DNA of 5,479 nt from Erysipelotrichaceae bacterium (GCA_003446295.1 DMBB01000064.1:1-5479), one strand, 5' to 3'. Shown: positions 1 to 5,479, counted from the first letter of the stretch. The notes: generated from the letters alone by a model not told the origin. Numbers and translations are program-made.

Positions 1-36
1 TACTCCGACGTCTGTAATATCACCGTATTTGAGCAT
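1..36 (-). CDS. Possible start of an unidentified gene running off the left edge
   Basis: On the minus strand an ATG at 36-34 is preceded by AAGGA four bases upstream, a plausible though closely spaced ribosome binding site. The twelve visible codons read MLKYGDITDVGV and stay open to the window edge. That is too short to identify. The gene would lie about 100 bases downstream of the ATPase in the same direction, with direct repeats of TGTGAA between them. The competing reading is a plus-strand gene ending at 99. The support is only the start codon and the ribosome-binding-like sequence, so this is tentative. Confidence 0.22.
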   Translation of the reverse strand, partial: MLKYGDITDVGV

Positions 37-135
37 ATGTTCCTTATGATTTCACATTCACAGATGAGTGACATTTCACAGAATCGGGAAAATCTATAAT
101 CTCAATCGTGTTTGGGAGTATGTCTCCTGTTTTCA
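1..135. other. Mostly non-coding edge region downstream of the transporter operon
   Basis: No gene can be assigned with confidence here. On the plus strand the first frame is open from the window edge to a TAA at 97-99 (32 codons), which could be the tail of a convergent gene. On the minus strand an ATG at 36 begins a short open frame leaving the window. Only one of these is likely to be real. The stretch contains three copies of TTCACA (51-56, 57-62, 75-80) and a TATAAT at 95-100 on the plus strand without a good -35. A small GGAG/CTCC inverted repeat at 115-127 follows the ATPase stop, but no T-run follows it on the minus strand, so I do not call a terminator. Confidence 0.5.
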
Positions 136-978
136 TCATTCTGCTGTTTCCCGGAACGCCCGGTGATATCTTCCTTTCGGAACAATAAACGGCGATCCGG
201 AAACAGGATCTTTCATGACCAGACAGTCCAGACCGAAAATATTCTGTATGAGTTCTTCCGATATCACTTCTTCCGGGGTTCCTTGCGCCTTCAGAGATCC
301 GTCTTTCAGGGCAAACAGATAATCCGCATACCGGGCAGACAGATTCAGATCATGCAGTACCATCACAATCGTTGTCTTCCGTTTCTGATTCAGTTCCGTC
401 AGCAGATCCAGTATTTCCACCTGATAGGTAATATCCAGATAGGTAGTCGGTTCATCCAGAAACAGGATATCCGTACTCTGTGCAAGCGCCATGGCAATCC
501 ATACTCTCTGCCTCTGTCCGCCTGACAGTTCATCCACATTCCGGTCGGCAAATTCACTGACTCCCATCATTTCCATTGCTTCATCAACCGCTTCATAATC
601 CTCTTTCTGCAGTCCCCGGAACGCTTCCTGGTATGGGTATCTTCCCCTGCTGACAAGGTCAGATACCTTGACGCCTTCCGGAACAAGCGGCGACTGCGGC
701 AGAAGACCTATTTTTCTGGCAAGTTCCTTTGAAGACATCGCGTCATATGGTTTTCCGTCCAGAAGCACTTCTCCCTTCATCGGCTTCAGAAGTCTGGCGA
801 ATGTTTTCAGCAATGTACTTTTACCGCACCCGTTTGAACCGATGATGACCGATATTTTATGATCCGGAATCACCAGATTCATATCTTCGATAATGACTTT
901 GGCGTCATATCCTGTCTGCAGATGCACTGCTTTCAGTTCATGGCTTTCTGCCGTATGTATCTCATTTCTTTTATCCAT
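136..978 (-). CDS. Iron-siderophore ABC importer, ATP-binding protein (FecE/FepC/FhuC family)
   Basis: This is the cytoplasmic ATPase that powers import of an iron chelate through the two FecCD permeases encoded upstream. All nucleotide-binding motifs are intact: Walker A GSNGCGKST at residues 47-55, Q-loop Gln95 in LLPQSP, signature LSGGQRQR at 151-158, Walker B ILFLDEP at 171-177, D-loop TYLD at 179-182 and switch His209 in VLHDLN. The 280-residue length is normal for the family, and the region after about 230 is the usual FecE-type tail. The gene is last in the operon and starts 11 bases after the preceding permease. Its likely ribosome binding site, GAGG at 991-988, overlaps that permease's TGA stop, which suggests translational coupling. 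The chelate cannot be read from the ATPase. No terminator is evident after the stop. Confidence 0.96.
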   Translation of the reverse strand: MDKRNEIHTAESHELKAVHLQTGYDAKVIIEDMNLVIPDHKISVIIGSNGCGKSTLLKTFARLLKPMKGEVLLDGKPYDAMSSKELARKIGLLPQSPLVPEGVKVSDLVSRGRYPYQEAFRGLQKEDYEAVDEAMEMMGVSEFADRNVDELSGGQRQRVWIAMALAQSTDILFLDEPTTYLDITYQVEILDLLTELNQKRKTTIVMVLHDLNLSARYADYLFALKDGSLKAQGTPEEVISEELIQNIFGLDCLVMKDPVSGSPFIVPKGRYHRAFRETAE

Positions 979-989
979 ATTTCAATGCC

Positions 990-2009
990 TCACGCTGACT
1001 TTCCATTCATCCGGATCAGAAGATATATCAGATACGGTGCCCCGATAATACCTGTCACAACGCCTGCCGGGTATCTGACGGAGAAAGCAAACTGCCCGAC
1101 CGCCTCAGAAAACAGTACCAGCACAGCGCCGGTCATTCCCGCCTGGAGCGTATTGTTGTTTCCGGTCCGGATGACTCTCTGAATCAGCGGTCCGGACATG
1201 AATGCGACAGAGGAAAGCGGTCCGGTAACAGAAGCCGCCCCGGCACACAGTATCACTGCCGCATAGATCAGTACTGCCCTGGAACGCTGTACATGCATAC
1301 CCAATGTTACCGGCAGTTCTTCTCCCAATCCCAATACCTGTAGATCCTTCCCCATTGCAAGAATAACAAGCGTACAGATACATACAATGGCAAGAAATAC
1401 CGGCACCTCATTCATCCTGACACCGTTCAGACTTCCCGAAAGCCATCTCAGCGCATCCGCGATATTGTAATCACTTGTTTTCAGAATGATGAAGTTGATC
1501 ACTGCCTGCAGCATAGCCTGTATTCCGATACCGGTCAGTATCATCCGGCTGACGGAAAAATTCTTCGTTCTGGACAGAAACAGAATTGCTGAAGCGGCCA
1601 GAATTCCGCCGGCCATGGCGGACAGACTGACACTGATCCCGCTTTTCTTCAGCACCATCATCGTAAATACTGCTCCGGCACTGGCACCGGTTGTAATACC
1701 CATGACATCCGGTGAAGCCAGCGCATTCCGCATGATTTTCTGAAAGGTATTCCCGGCGCAGGCAAATGCAAAACCGGCAAGTGTTCCGATCAGGATACGC
1801 GGTATCCTGATCGTTCTCACTGCATAGGACGCACCTTTGATTTCTTTGCCGGCAATCACCTGAAAGACAGTTTCAAAGTCATATACCTGATCGCCCCATA
1901 ACAGCAGAAAGACTGCCAGCACAAGCCAGATCAGAATCAGCGCAAGCAGTACAAGATATTCCTTTTTCCGTCGTTTCCGGATTCCCGTTTCACTGATTCC
2001 GTACTTCAT
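990..2009 (-). CDS. Iron-siderophore ABC importer, second FecCD-family permease (FepG/FecD-like)
   Basis: This is an integral membrane subunit that should pair with the product of the preceding gene to form the transport channel. The 339-residue length is typical of the family. A basic cytoplasmic N-terminus (RKRRKK at 11-16) precedes the first membrane segment at about 18-38. The family signature begins with RIPRILIG (68-75), continues through AGNTFQ (85-90) and ends in the LASPDVMGITTGAS stretch (97-110). The C-terminal loop facing the ATPase reads GPLSSVAFMSGPLIQRV at 263-279, a divergent form of the GPIGFVGLMIPHLVR seen in the partner. RYPAGVVTGIIGAPYL (312-327) closes the conserved core. 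The start codon overlaps the upstream permease stop as ATGA (2009-2006), so translation is probably coupled; only a weak AAGG lies upstream. The family is certain; which siderophore is carried is not. Confidence 0.94.
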   Translation of the reverse strand: MKYGISETGIRKRRKKEYLVLLALILIWLVLAVFLLLWGDQVYDFETVFQVIAGKEIKGASYAVRTIRIPRILIGTLAGFAFACAGNTFQKIMRNALASPDVMGITTGASAGAVFTMMVLKKSGISVSLSAMAGGILAASAILFLSRTKNFSVSRMILTGIGIQAMLQAVINFIILKTSDYNIADALRWLSGSLNGVRMNEVPVFLAIVCICTLVILAMGKDLQVLGLGEELPVTLGMHVQRSRAVLIYAAVILCAGAASVTGPLSSVAFMSGPLIQRVIRTGNNNTLQAGMTGAVLVLFSEAVGQFAFSVRYPAGVVTGIIGAPYLIYLLIRMNGKSA

Positions 2010-3004
2010 TTTCCGACCTTCGCCTTTCTGACCACGGCAATGAATACAGGCGCCCCGATAAACGCTGTCACAATTCCCACTTCCAGTTCTGACGGCCGGC
2101 TGACAATTCTTCCCGCTACATCCGCCGCCAGCAGCAGTACAGCACCATCCAGCGCGCTCAGCGGCAGTAGCGTCTTCAGATCATTTCCGGTACACTGCCT
2201 GACAAGATGCGGTATCATCAGGCCCACAAAACCGATCGGGCCGGCAGCCGCTGTTACCGCCCCGCACAGAAGCACACCGGAAACAGCGCCCAGCAGTCTG
2301 GTCCGAGGCACATTGACACCCAGACCTGTCGCAATATCATCTCCGAGCATCAGGATATTCAGAGACGGTATCAGCAGAAAAGCAGTAATGAGACCTGCCA
2401 GAAGCAGCGGTGTGATCATCCGGATGGATTCCCAGCTTCCACCGGATATTGATCCGGTCTGCCAGAACCGGAATACCTGCATGACATTTGTCCGCGGCAG
2501 CATCACCGTGCTGATCAGCGAAGAACAGGCTGTACTGACAGCAGCGCCGGAAAGCGCCAGCCGGACCGGACTGACGCCGGTATTTCCGGAGGACAGAGAC
2601 GCAATGCCGAAAACAAGAGCTGCCGTAAATGCCGCTCCCGCAAGTGCAAGTGCCATGTACTGTCCTGCTGTATGAACGCCGAAGAAAGCGATCCCCGTCA
2701 CAACAAACAGGGATGCCCCGGTATTGACGCCCAGAATGGAAGGGTCCGCAACCGGATTGCCGGTAATTGTCTGCATCAGACAGCCCGCTGTCCCAAGCGC
2801 GCAGCCTGCCAGAAGACCGAGTACCGTGCGGATCATTCTTCTCTCCAGAATCGGGGCATACAGAGATGCTGTTTCCGCCCCCCGCAGTGTATCCCCAATA
2901 TCTTTCAGCGGAATATCTCTTGTGCCGATGATCAGCGACAGCAGAACAGCTGCCGCCAGCAGGATAATACTGACGGCGAAAAACAGTGCTGTTCTTTTCT
3001 TCAT
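2006..3004 (-). CDS. Iron-siderophore ABC importer, first FecCD-family permease (FepD/FecC-like)
   Basis: This is a cytoplasmic-membrane subunit of the importer, 332 residues with many hydrophobic segments, as expected for a FecCD protein. The first membrane helix is at about 8-27. RRMIRTVLG (55-63) and the GCALGTAGCLMQTITGNP stretch (67-84), followed by ILGVNTGAS (90-98), form the N-terminal family signature. The canonical ATPase-contact loop GPIGFVGLMIPHLVR is intact at 255-269, followed by PLSALDGAVLLLAADVAGR (281-299). ELEVGIVTAFIGAPVF (306-321) completes the core. The gene begins only 6 bases after the binding-protein stop, and I see no good ribosome binding site before its ATG, so it probably depends on coupled translation. 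It overlaps the next permease by 4 bases. The two permeases differ from each other, so the channel should be a heterodimer like FepD/FepG. Confidence 0.95.
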   Translation of the reverse strand: MKKRTALFFAVSIILLAAAVLLSLIIGTRDIPLKDIGDTLRGAETASLYAPILERRMIRTVLGLLAGCALGTAGCLMQTITGNPVADPSILGVNTGASLFVVTGIAFFGVHTAGQYMALALAGAAFTAALVFGIASLSSGNTGVSPVRLALSGAAVSTACSSLISTVMLPRTNVMQVFRFWQTGSISGGSWESIRMITPLLLAGLITAFLLIPSLNILMLGDDIATGLGVNVPRTRLLGAVSGVLLCGAVTAAAGPIGFVGLMIPHLVRQCTGNDLKTLLPLSALDGAVLLLAADVAGRIVSRPSELEVGIVTAFIGAPVFIAVVRKAKVGK

Positions 3005-3010
3005 TGTCTG

Positions 3011-4075
3011 TTACTGTACTTTTTCCGCAGCTTCCGCTATCACCTGCAGATATTCATCGATAGTTGCCCGGATAGAAAGCGGCGTCGGTGTGCAGGAAGC
3101 TGAAATCAGATCAGAGGAATTGGAAAGGAATACAACAGAACCTCTCTGTACTGCCGGAATCTGGCTCATCAGGGCATCCGCCTGCAGCGCTGCCAGCGTA
3201 TCATCTTCTCCCCATGTCACGATCAGATCCAGATTGTCAAGCACATCGATATTCTCAGATGAAATCGTCATGAAGAAGAAGCTTCCGTCATCCAGCGCCC
3301 TGATTTCTTCCGGCAGACTCAGTCCAAGATCCATCAGGTAGGAAGCACGCGGATCCTTCGGCATATAAACATAGAAAGAGCCCAGGTTTGCAGTATCAAA
3401 ATAGACATACGCCGCACTCAGTTCCTGCAGCTGCGGATACGCGGCTGCCTTCTCTTTGATCAGGTCTTCGATCTCACTGACAAGCGCATCTGCTTCCTCA
3501 CTTTTCCCGAGCGCTTTGCCATTGTCTCTTGTCATATCCTGCCAGGTTGTAGCCCAGGCTTCTTTTGTATAAGGGACTGTCGGCGCAATCTCTGAAAGCT
3601 GTTCATATTCTTCTTCAGAAATACCGGAATATACCGCCAGAATCAGATCCGGCTCAGCATTGTTGATGGCTTCAAAATTCAGACCGTCTGTATCATCAAA
3701 AACATTCGGCTCATTTACGCCAAGAGCTTTAAACGCGTCATTTGTCCAGTAAAACAGACCGTTTTCATCCGCCGCGCCATACGTTGTCTTTGAAACGCCG
3801 ACCGGCGCAATACCAAGTGCCAGCGGAACATCCAGATTGCCCCAGCCGATTGTTGCGACTCGTTCCGGCTGCTTTTCAATGACAGTCGTGCCGAGCGCAT
3901 GTGTAATCTCAAGCGGGAATACAGAATCAGACGCTGCCGTTGTTTCCGGAGCTGCTGTTTCTGTCTGCGGTTCTGCAGAAGGACTTGTCTCTGCCGGACT
4001 GTCCTGCGAAGCGGAACATCCGCCAAGCACTGCAAGACACAATCCTGCACTCAGTAATTTTTTGAAATCAAACAT
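3011..4075 (-). CDS. Iron-siderophore ABC importer, substrate-binding lipoprotein (FepB/FecB family)
   Basis: This is the extracytoplasmic receptor that captures the iron chelate and hands it to the permeases. I place the start at the ATG at 4075, giving 354 residues. A GTG at 4090 is in frame, but its codons form the ribosome binding site itself (AGGAGA at 4087-4082, 6 bases from the ATG). The signal peptide has lysines at 5-6, a hydrophobic core at 7-17 and a lipobox VLGGC with Cys20 as the predicted lipidated residue. Residues 21-50 are a Ser/Thr/Glu/Pro/Ala-rich tether. The binding fold follows: PERVATIGWG at 70-79, LALGIAPVGV at 85-94, EPDLILAVYSG at 141-151, and the second lobe from about 220 with NLDLIVTW at 281-288 and TPTPLSI at 329-335. 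This matches the periplasmic-binding-protein-2 type used for siderophores, and the PERV...GWG pattern suggests iron-siderophore rather than cobalamin. The ligand is not determinable here. It is first in the operon. Confidence 0.94.
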   Translation of the reverse strand: MFDFKKLLSAGLCLAVLGGCSASQDSPAETSPSAEPQTETAAPETTAASDSVFPLEITHALGTTVIEKQPERVATIGWGNLDVPLALGIAPVGVSKTTYGAADENGLFYWTNDAFKALGVNEPNVFDDTDGLNFEAINNAEPDLILAVYSGISEEEYEQLSEIAPTVPYTKEAWATTWQDMTRDNGKALGKSEEADALVSEIEDLIKEKAAAYPQLQELSAAYVYFDTANLGSFYVYMPKDPRASYLMDLGLSLPEEIRALDDGSFFFMTISSENIDVLDNLDLIVTWGEDDTLAALQADALMSQIPAVQRGSVVFLSNSSDLISASCTPTPLSIRATIDEYLQVIAEAAEKVQ

Positions 4076-4081
4076 ATTTTT

Positions 4082-4088
4082 TCTCCTC
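4082..4088 (-). promoter_or_regulatory. Ribosome binding site that fixes the binding-protein start
   Basis: On the minus strand GAGGAGA occupies 4088-4082 and is followed by six bases (AAAAAT) and the ATG at 4075. It is nearly ideal for a Gram-positive start. It overlaps the in-frame GTG at 4090-4088 that would otherwise extend the protein by five residues (MRRKN), so the ATG is the better start. Confidence 0.85.
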
Positions 4089-4092
4089 ACGA

Positions 4093-4110
4093 TTAGTTAT
4101 ATCTAACTAA
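4093..4110. promoter_or_regulatory. Perfect palindrome TTAGTTA-GATA-TAACTAA, candidate metal-repressor operator
   Basis: Read on the minus strand, seven-base arms TTAGTTA and TAACTAA are perfectly complementary across a four-base GATA centre. The element starts about 8 bases after the -10 hexamer of the transporter promoter, so it covers the expected first transcribed bases. A protein bound there would block initiation or escape. The TTAG...CTAA ends recall DtxR/IdeR-type iron-repressor boxes (TTAGGTTAG-type half sites), but the arms are one base shorter and the centre differs, so the match is partial. It does not resemble the classical Fur box. The palindrome is observed; the identity of the regulator is inferred. 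Confidence 0.55.
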
Positions 4111-4117
4111 CTATGAG

Positions 4118-4126
4118 ATTATAGCA
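4118..4126 (-). promoter_or_regulatory. Extended -10 promoter of the transporter operon
   Basis: On the minus strand TGCTATAAT (4126-4118) combines a perfect TATAAT with the upstream TGn of an extended -10. Transcription should start near 4112-4111, giving a leader of roughly 36 bases before the ATG at 4075. With a 17-base spacer the -35 position (4146-4141) reads TCCGGG, a poor match to TTGACA. A weak -35 with a strong extended -10 is what an activator-dependent promoter often looks like. Confidence 0.7.
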
Positions 4127-4147
4127 GTCGGTTTCTCTTTCCCGGAA

Positions 4148-4176
4148 AATGCACCCAAATTCATTTATAATGCACC
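4148..4176. promoter_or_regulatory. Two direct AATGCACC repeats 21 bp apart, candidate AraC-type operator
   Basis: The octamer AATGCACC occurs at 4148-4155 and again at 4169-4176 in the same orientation, exactly 21 bp start to start. This is two helical turns and the half-site spacing known for AraC binding to araI1-I2. Relative to the transporter promoter they sit at about -36 to -64, with the nearer copy just upstream of the weak -35, an activating position. The farther copy overlaps the TATAAT at 4166-4171 that probably serves the regulator gene, so binding could also repress that gene. The adjacent gene encodes an AraC-family protein, the obvious candidate ligand. Confidence 0.6.
4166..4171 (+). 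promoter_or_regulatory. Probable -10 element of the AraC-type regulator gene
   Basis: TATAAT lies 9 bases upstream of the first in-frame ATG (4181) and 27 bases upstream of the second (4199). No convincing -35 is found at 16-18 bases upstream. A second TATAAT at 4187-4192 lies too close to either start to be preferred. Transcription from the first would begin at about 4178, which leaves almost no leader for the 4181 start and about 21 bases for 4199. Confidence 0.4.
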
Positions 4177-4180
4177 TTAT

Positions 4181-5197
4181 ATGATATATAATTTCCTCAT
4201 GGAACCTCTTCATACAGAATTTTTTCAGATGATGCATTTCTCTCCAGTACGTCAGAACAACTACGTTCTCTTTCAGGACAGTTCCTGTCCTGGCAACGGA
4301 TCCTGTACTGTCTTCGAAAGAGAAAACTGCTATACCTTTCTGGCAGGTGATTATACAGTCCCCGGTGACTTTGCCCTGCAGTTCCATGTAGAAAAACCAG
4401 TCATCCGCGTGGGTATTTTCTATCAGGGATCCGCGGACACAGTCATACAGGATACTCCTTCTGTCAGTCTCCCGGGTTCTTATCTGGTAAAAGAAAACCA
4501 GCTGCGTGGTATGCAGTCCTGGCATAAAAATGATCATTTCTGCGGAATTGAGCTGCTCATAAAAGAACAATATATCCGTTATCTTGCAGAGAATATCGAT
4601 CCTGAAATCATTGATATTCTCTCCCTGCCGGACAACCATACGTTCCGGTACCTGCCGGAGTCTGTCTATCAGATTCTGGAAGAAATACGGCGGAGTGTAC
4701 AGGGCGGCAATAACAGTTCCCTGCTTCTTGAGAGCAGGGTACTGGCTGCACTGTGCGCTTTGAAAGATACAGTTTCTGCTTCTGACAGTACATTCCGTGA
4801 ATCTGACAGAATCACATCCGCCAGAGTCGGAAACAGAACAATCTTTTTATACAGCGAGGATATGGAAATCCTTCAGAATGTACATCATCTGATCCGTACC
4901 TCACTGAGTTATCCTCCGACCATCGAAGATTTATCCAGACTTTCAGGCATGCATATCCAGAAGCTGAAAGCCGCTTTCAAGGCATGCTTTCATATGACGA
5001 TCGGAGAATACTCCGTCCAGGTCAGAATGGATGAAGCCGAGCGTCTTCTGCTTTCTACCAGACTATCCATCAGGGAAATCGCCGCCAGAACAGGCTACCA
5101 GCAGCCTGCCAGTTTCGCCCGCATGTTCAGAGAAACCCACGGTCTTTCACCTAGTGAATTCCGCAGAAATCAGATCATACAGAAAAAACAGGCTTAA
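4181..5197 (+). CDS. AraC-family transcriptional regulator (PchR-like), divergent from the siderophore importer
   Basis: This is a cytoplasmic DNA-binding protein of up to 338 residues. The C-terminal AraC domain spans about 228-330 with two helix-turn-helix units: the first from PTIEDLSRLSGMHIQKLKAAF (246-266), the second from LSIREIAARTGYQQPASFAR (295-314) through MFRETHGLSPSEFRR (315-329), which holds the conserved GxSPSEFRR ending. The N-terminal 200 residues are not a recognised sugar-binding cupin. The LQFHVEKPVIRVGIFYQGSA and HFCGIELLIKEQYI stretches resemble the effector half of PchR-type regulators, which sense ferric siderophores. Placement directly opposite the importer operon, with AraC-spaced repeats between them, supports a role as its activator and perhaps self-repressor. 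The start is uncertain: ATGs at 4181, 4199 and 4229 are in frame and none has a clear ribosome binding site. The promoter position favours 4199 (332 residues). The family is secure; the ligand is inference. Confidence 0.93.
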   Translation: MIYNFLMEPLHTEFFQMMHFSPVRQNNYVLFQDSSCPGNGSCTVFERENCYTFLAGDYTVPGDFALQFHVEKPVIRVGIFYQGSADTVIQDTPSVSLPGSYLVKENQLRGMQSWHKNDHFCGIELLIKEQYIRYLAENIDPEIIDILSLPDNHTFRYLPESVYQILEEIRRSVQGGNNSSLLLESRVLAALCALKDTVSASDSTFRESDRITSARVGNRTIFLYSEDMEILQNVHHLIRTSLSYPPTIEDLSRLSGMHIQKLKAAFKACFHMTIGEYSVQVRMDEAERLLLSTRLSIREIAARTGYQQPASFARMFRETHGLSPSEFRRNQIIQKKQA

Positions 5198-5310
5198 ATT
5201 CTGCCCAATGGCGTCAACCTATTATTATTCCTTTGTCGGTAAAAAAGAAAAGAGGTGAAGCCGTTTCCTCCCCACCCAAAGCATACGCATATGGATGGGG
5301 TATCCACGGC
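5198..5310 (+). other. Intergenic leader between regulator and patatin gene
   Basis: This 113-base gap contains no rho-independent terminator: no stem is followed by a T-run. A purine-rich AAAAAAGAAAAGAGGTGAAG at 5241-5260 looks like a ribosome binding site, but no usual start codon lies 5-12 bases beyond it. CCCCA at 5270-5274 can pair with TGGGG at 5296-5300, with two more pairs inside, just before the patatin start. The patatin gene may be read through from the regulator or have a promoter I cannot recognise. Confidence 0.4.
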
Positions 5311-5479
5311 ATGGGAATGAAGGTTTACAGCGGAATCGATGATCTGCCGCAGGGATCGGCAAGTGATCATATTACAGAAGGTCTTCTTGTACTGGAAGGC
5401 GGAGCGTGGCGCGGAATGTATACCCAGGGCGCGCTTGACGCAATGATGGAGGAAGACATCAATCTTTCGGCAACGATCG
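5311..5479 (+). CDS. Patatin-like phospholipase (RssA/YjjU-type), 5' part only, cut by the window edge
   Basis: The visible 56 codons read MGMKVYSGIDDLPQGSASDH and continue into LLVLEGGAWRGMYTQGALDA at about residues 25-44, then DINLSATI. GGAWRG is the glycine-rich oxyanion-hole motif of bacterial patatins, and the next step in the family (an IGxSAGA nucleophile motif with the catalytic serine) should follow immediately but is outside the window. The protein would be a serine-aspartate acyl hydrolase acting on lipids. The short leader before the motif is as I remember it for gut Bacillota homologues. The start may be ATG 5311 or 5317; 5311 has GGGG ten bases upstream, a weak ribosome site. 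The frame is open far upstream without another ATG nearby. Codon use resembles its neighbours. No functional link to iron uptake is evident. Confidence 0.85.
   Translation, partial: MGMKVYSGIDDLPQGSASDHITEGLLVLEGGAWRGMYTQGALDAMMEEDINLSATI

Noticed and set aside
114..128. Small GGGAG/CTCCT inverted repeat after the ATPase stop as a terminator
   Set aside because: The stem is only four to five pairs and is not followed by a T-run on the minus strand.
112..525. A 137-codon plus-strand open frame opposite the ATPase
   Set aside because: It is antisense to intact ATPase motifs, and its Gln/Arg/Phe-rich product has no recognisable features.
2040..2675. A 211-codon open frame on the plus strand opposite the first permease
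   Set aside because: It lies antisense to a clear FecCD gene, is rich in Ser, Pro, Thr and Arg with no recognisable domain, and its openness follows from the codon use of the real gene.
2724..3341. A 205-codon plus-strand open frame across the permease-lipoprotein junction
   Set aside because: It is antisense to two well-supported genes, with no ribosome binding site, no family resemblance and low-complexity composition.
4093..4110. Reading the start-site palindrome as a Fur box or as an RNA switch
   Set aside because: It lacks the GATAAT/ATTATC repeats of Fur boxes, and a leader of about 36 bases with an AU-only-biased stem is too small for a known riboswitch.
4103..4639. A 178-codon minus-strand open frame overlapping the control region and the regulator
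   Set aside because: It runs opposite the AraC-type gene and through the promoter elements. Its product resembles no family, and its end lies inside the start-site palindrome.
5220..5228. TATTATTAT as a -10 for the patatin gene
   Set aside because: No acceptable -35 lies 16-18 bases upstream and the hexamer is not a good match; AT-rich spacer sequence explains it.

Overview
The window looks like chromosomal DNA of a low-to-mid GC Gram-positive bacterium, most likely a gut-type member of the Bacillota. The reasons are a lipoprotein-type substrate-binding protein with no outer-membrane receptor gene, a strong AGGAGA ribosome binding site, and a patatin-like protein start of a form I associate with Clostridia and Erysipelotrichia. 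The placement is inference; no RNA gene or taxonomic marker is present.

Layout. Positions 1-135 are mostly non-coding, possibly with the edge of an unseen gene. Positions 136-4075 hold a tight four-gene operon on the minus strand, transcribed right to left: substrate-binding lipoprotein (3011-4075), FecCD permease (2006-3004), second FecCD permease (990-2009, overlapping the first by 4 bases) and FecE/FepC-type ATPase (136-978). Together they encode a complete iron-siderophore (or heme-like chelate) ABC importer. A divergent control region of about 105 bases (4076-4180) separates it from an AraC/PchR-like regulator on the plus strand (4181-5197). A patatin-like phospholipase gene begins at about 5311 on the plus strand and runs off the window.

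How the parts work together. The lipoprotein would capture the chelate outside the membrane, the two different permeases form the channel, and the ATPase drives import. The divergent regulator is probably a ligand-sensing activator of the transporter. The control region is the most informative part. It holds two direct copies of AATGCACC exactly 21 bp apart, beside a weak -35 and an extended -10 (TGCTATAAT) for the transporter. It also holds a perfect 7+7 palindrome, TTAGTTA-GATA-TAACTAA, just downstream of the expected transcription start. I read this as dual control: an AraC-type activator site, plus an operator resembling DtxR/IdeR-type metal-repressor boxes. Sequence alone does not prove either assignment.

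I see no mobile element, CRISPR array, tRNA, rRNA or clear rho-independent terminator. No siderophore biosynthesis gene is present, so the system may scavenge chelates made by others. I did not find an obviously new kind of system; the novelty, if any, lies in the regulatory region.
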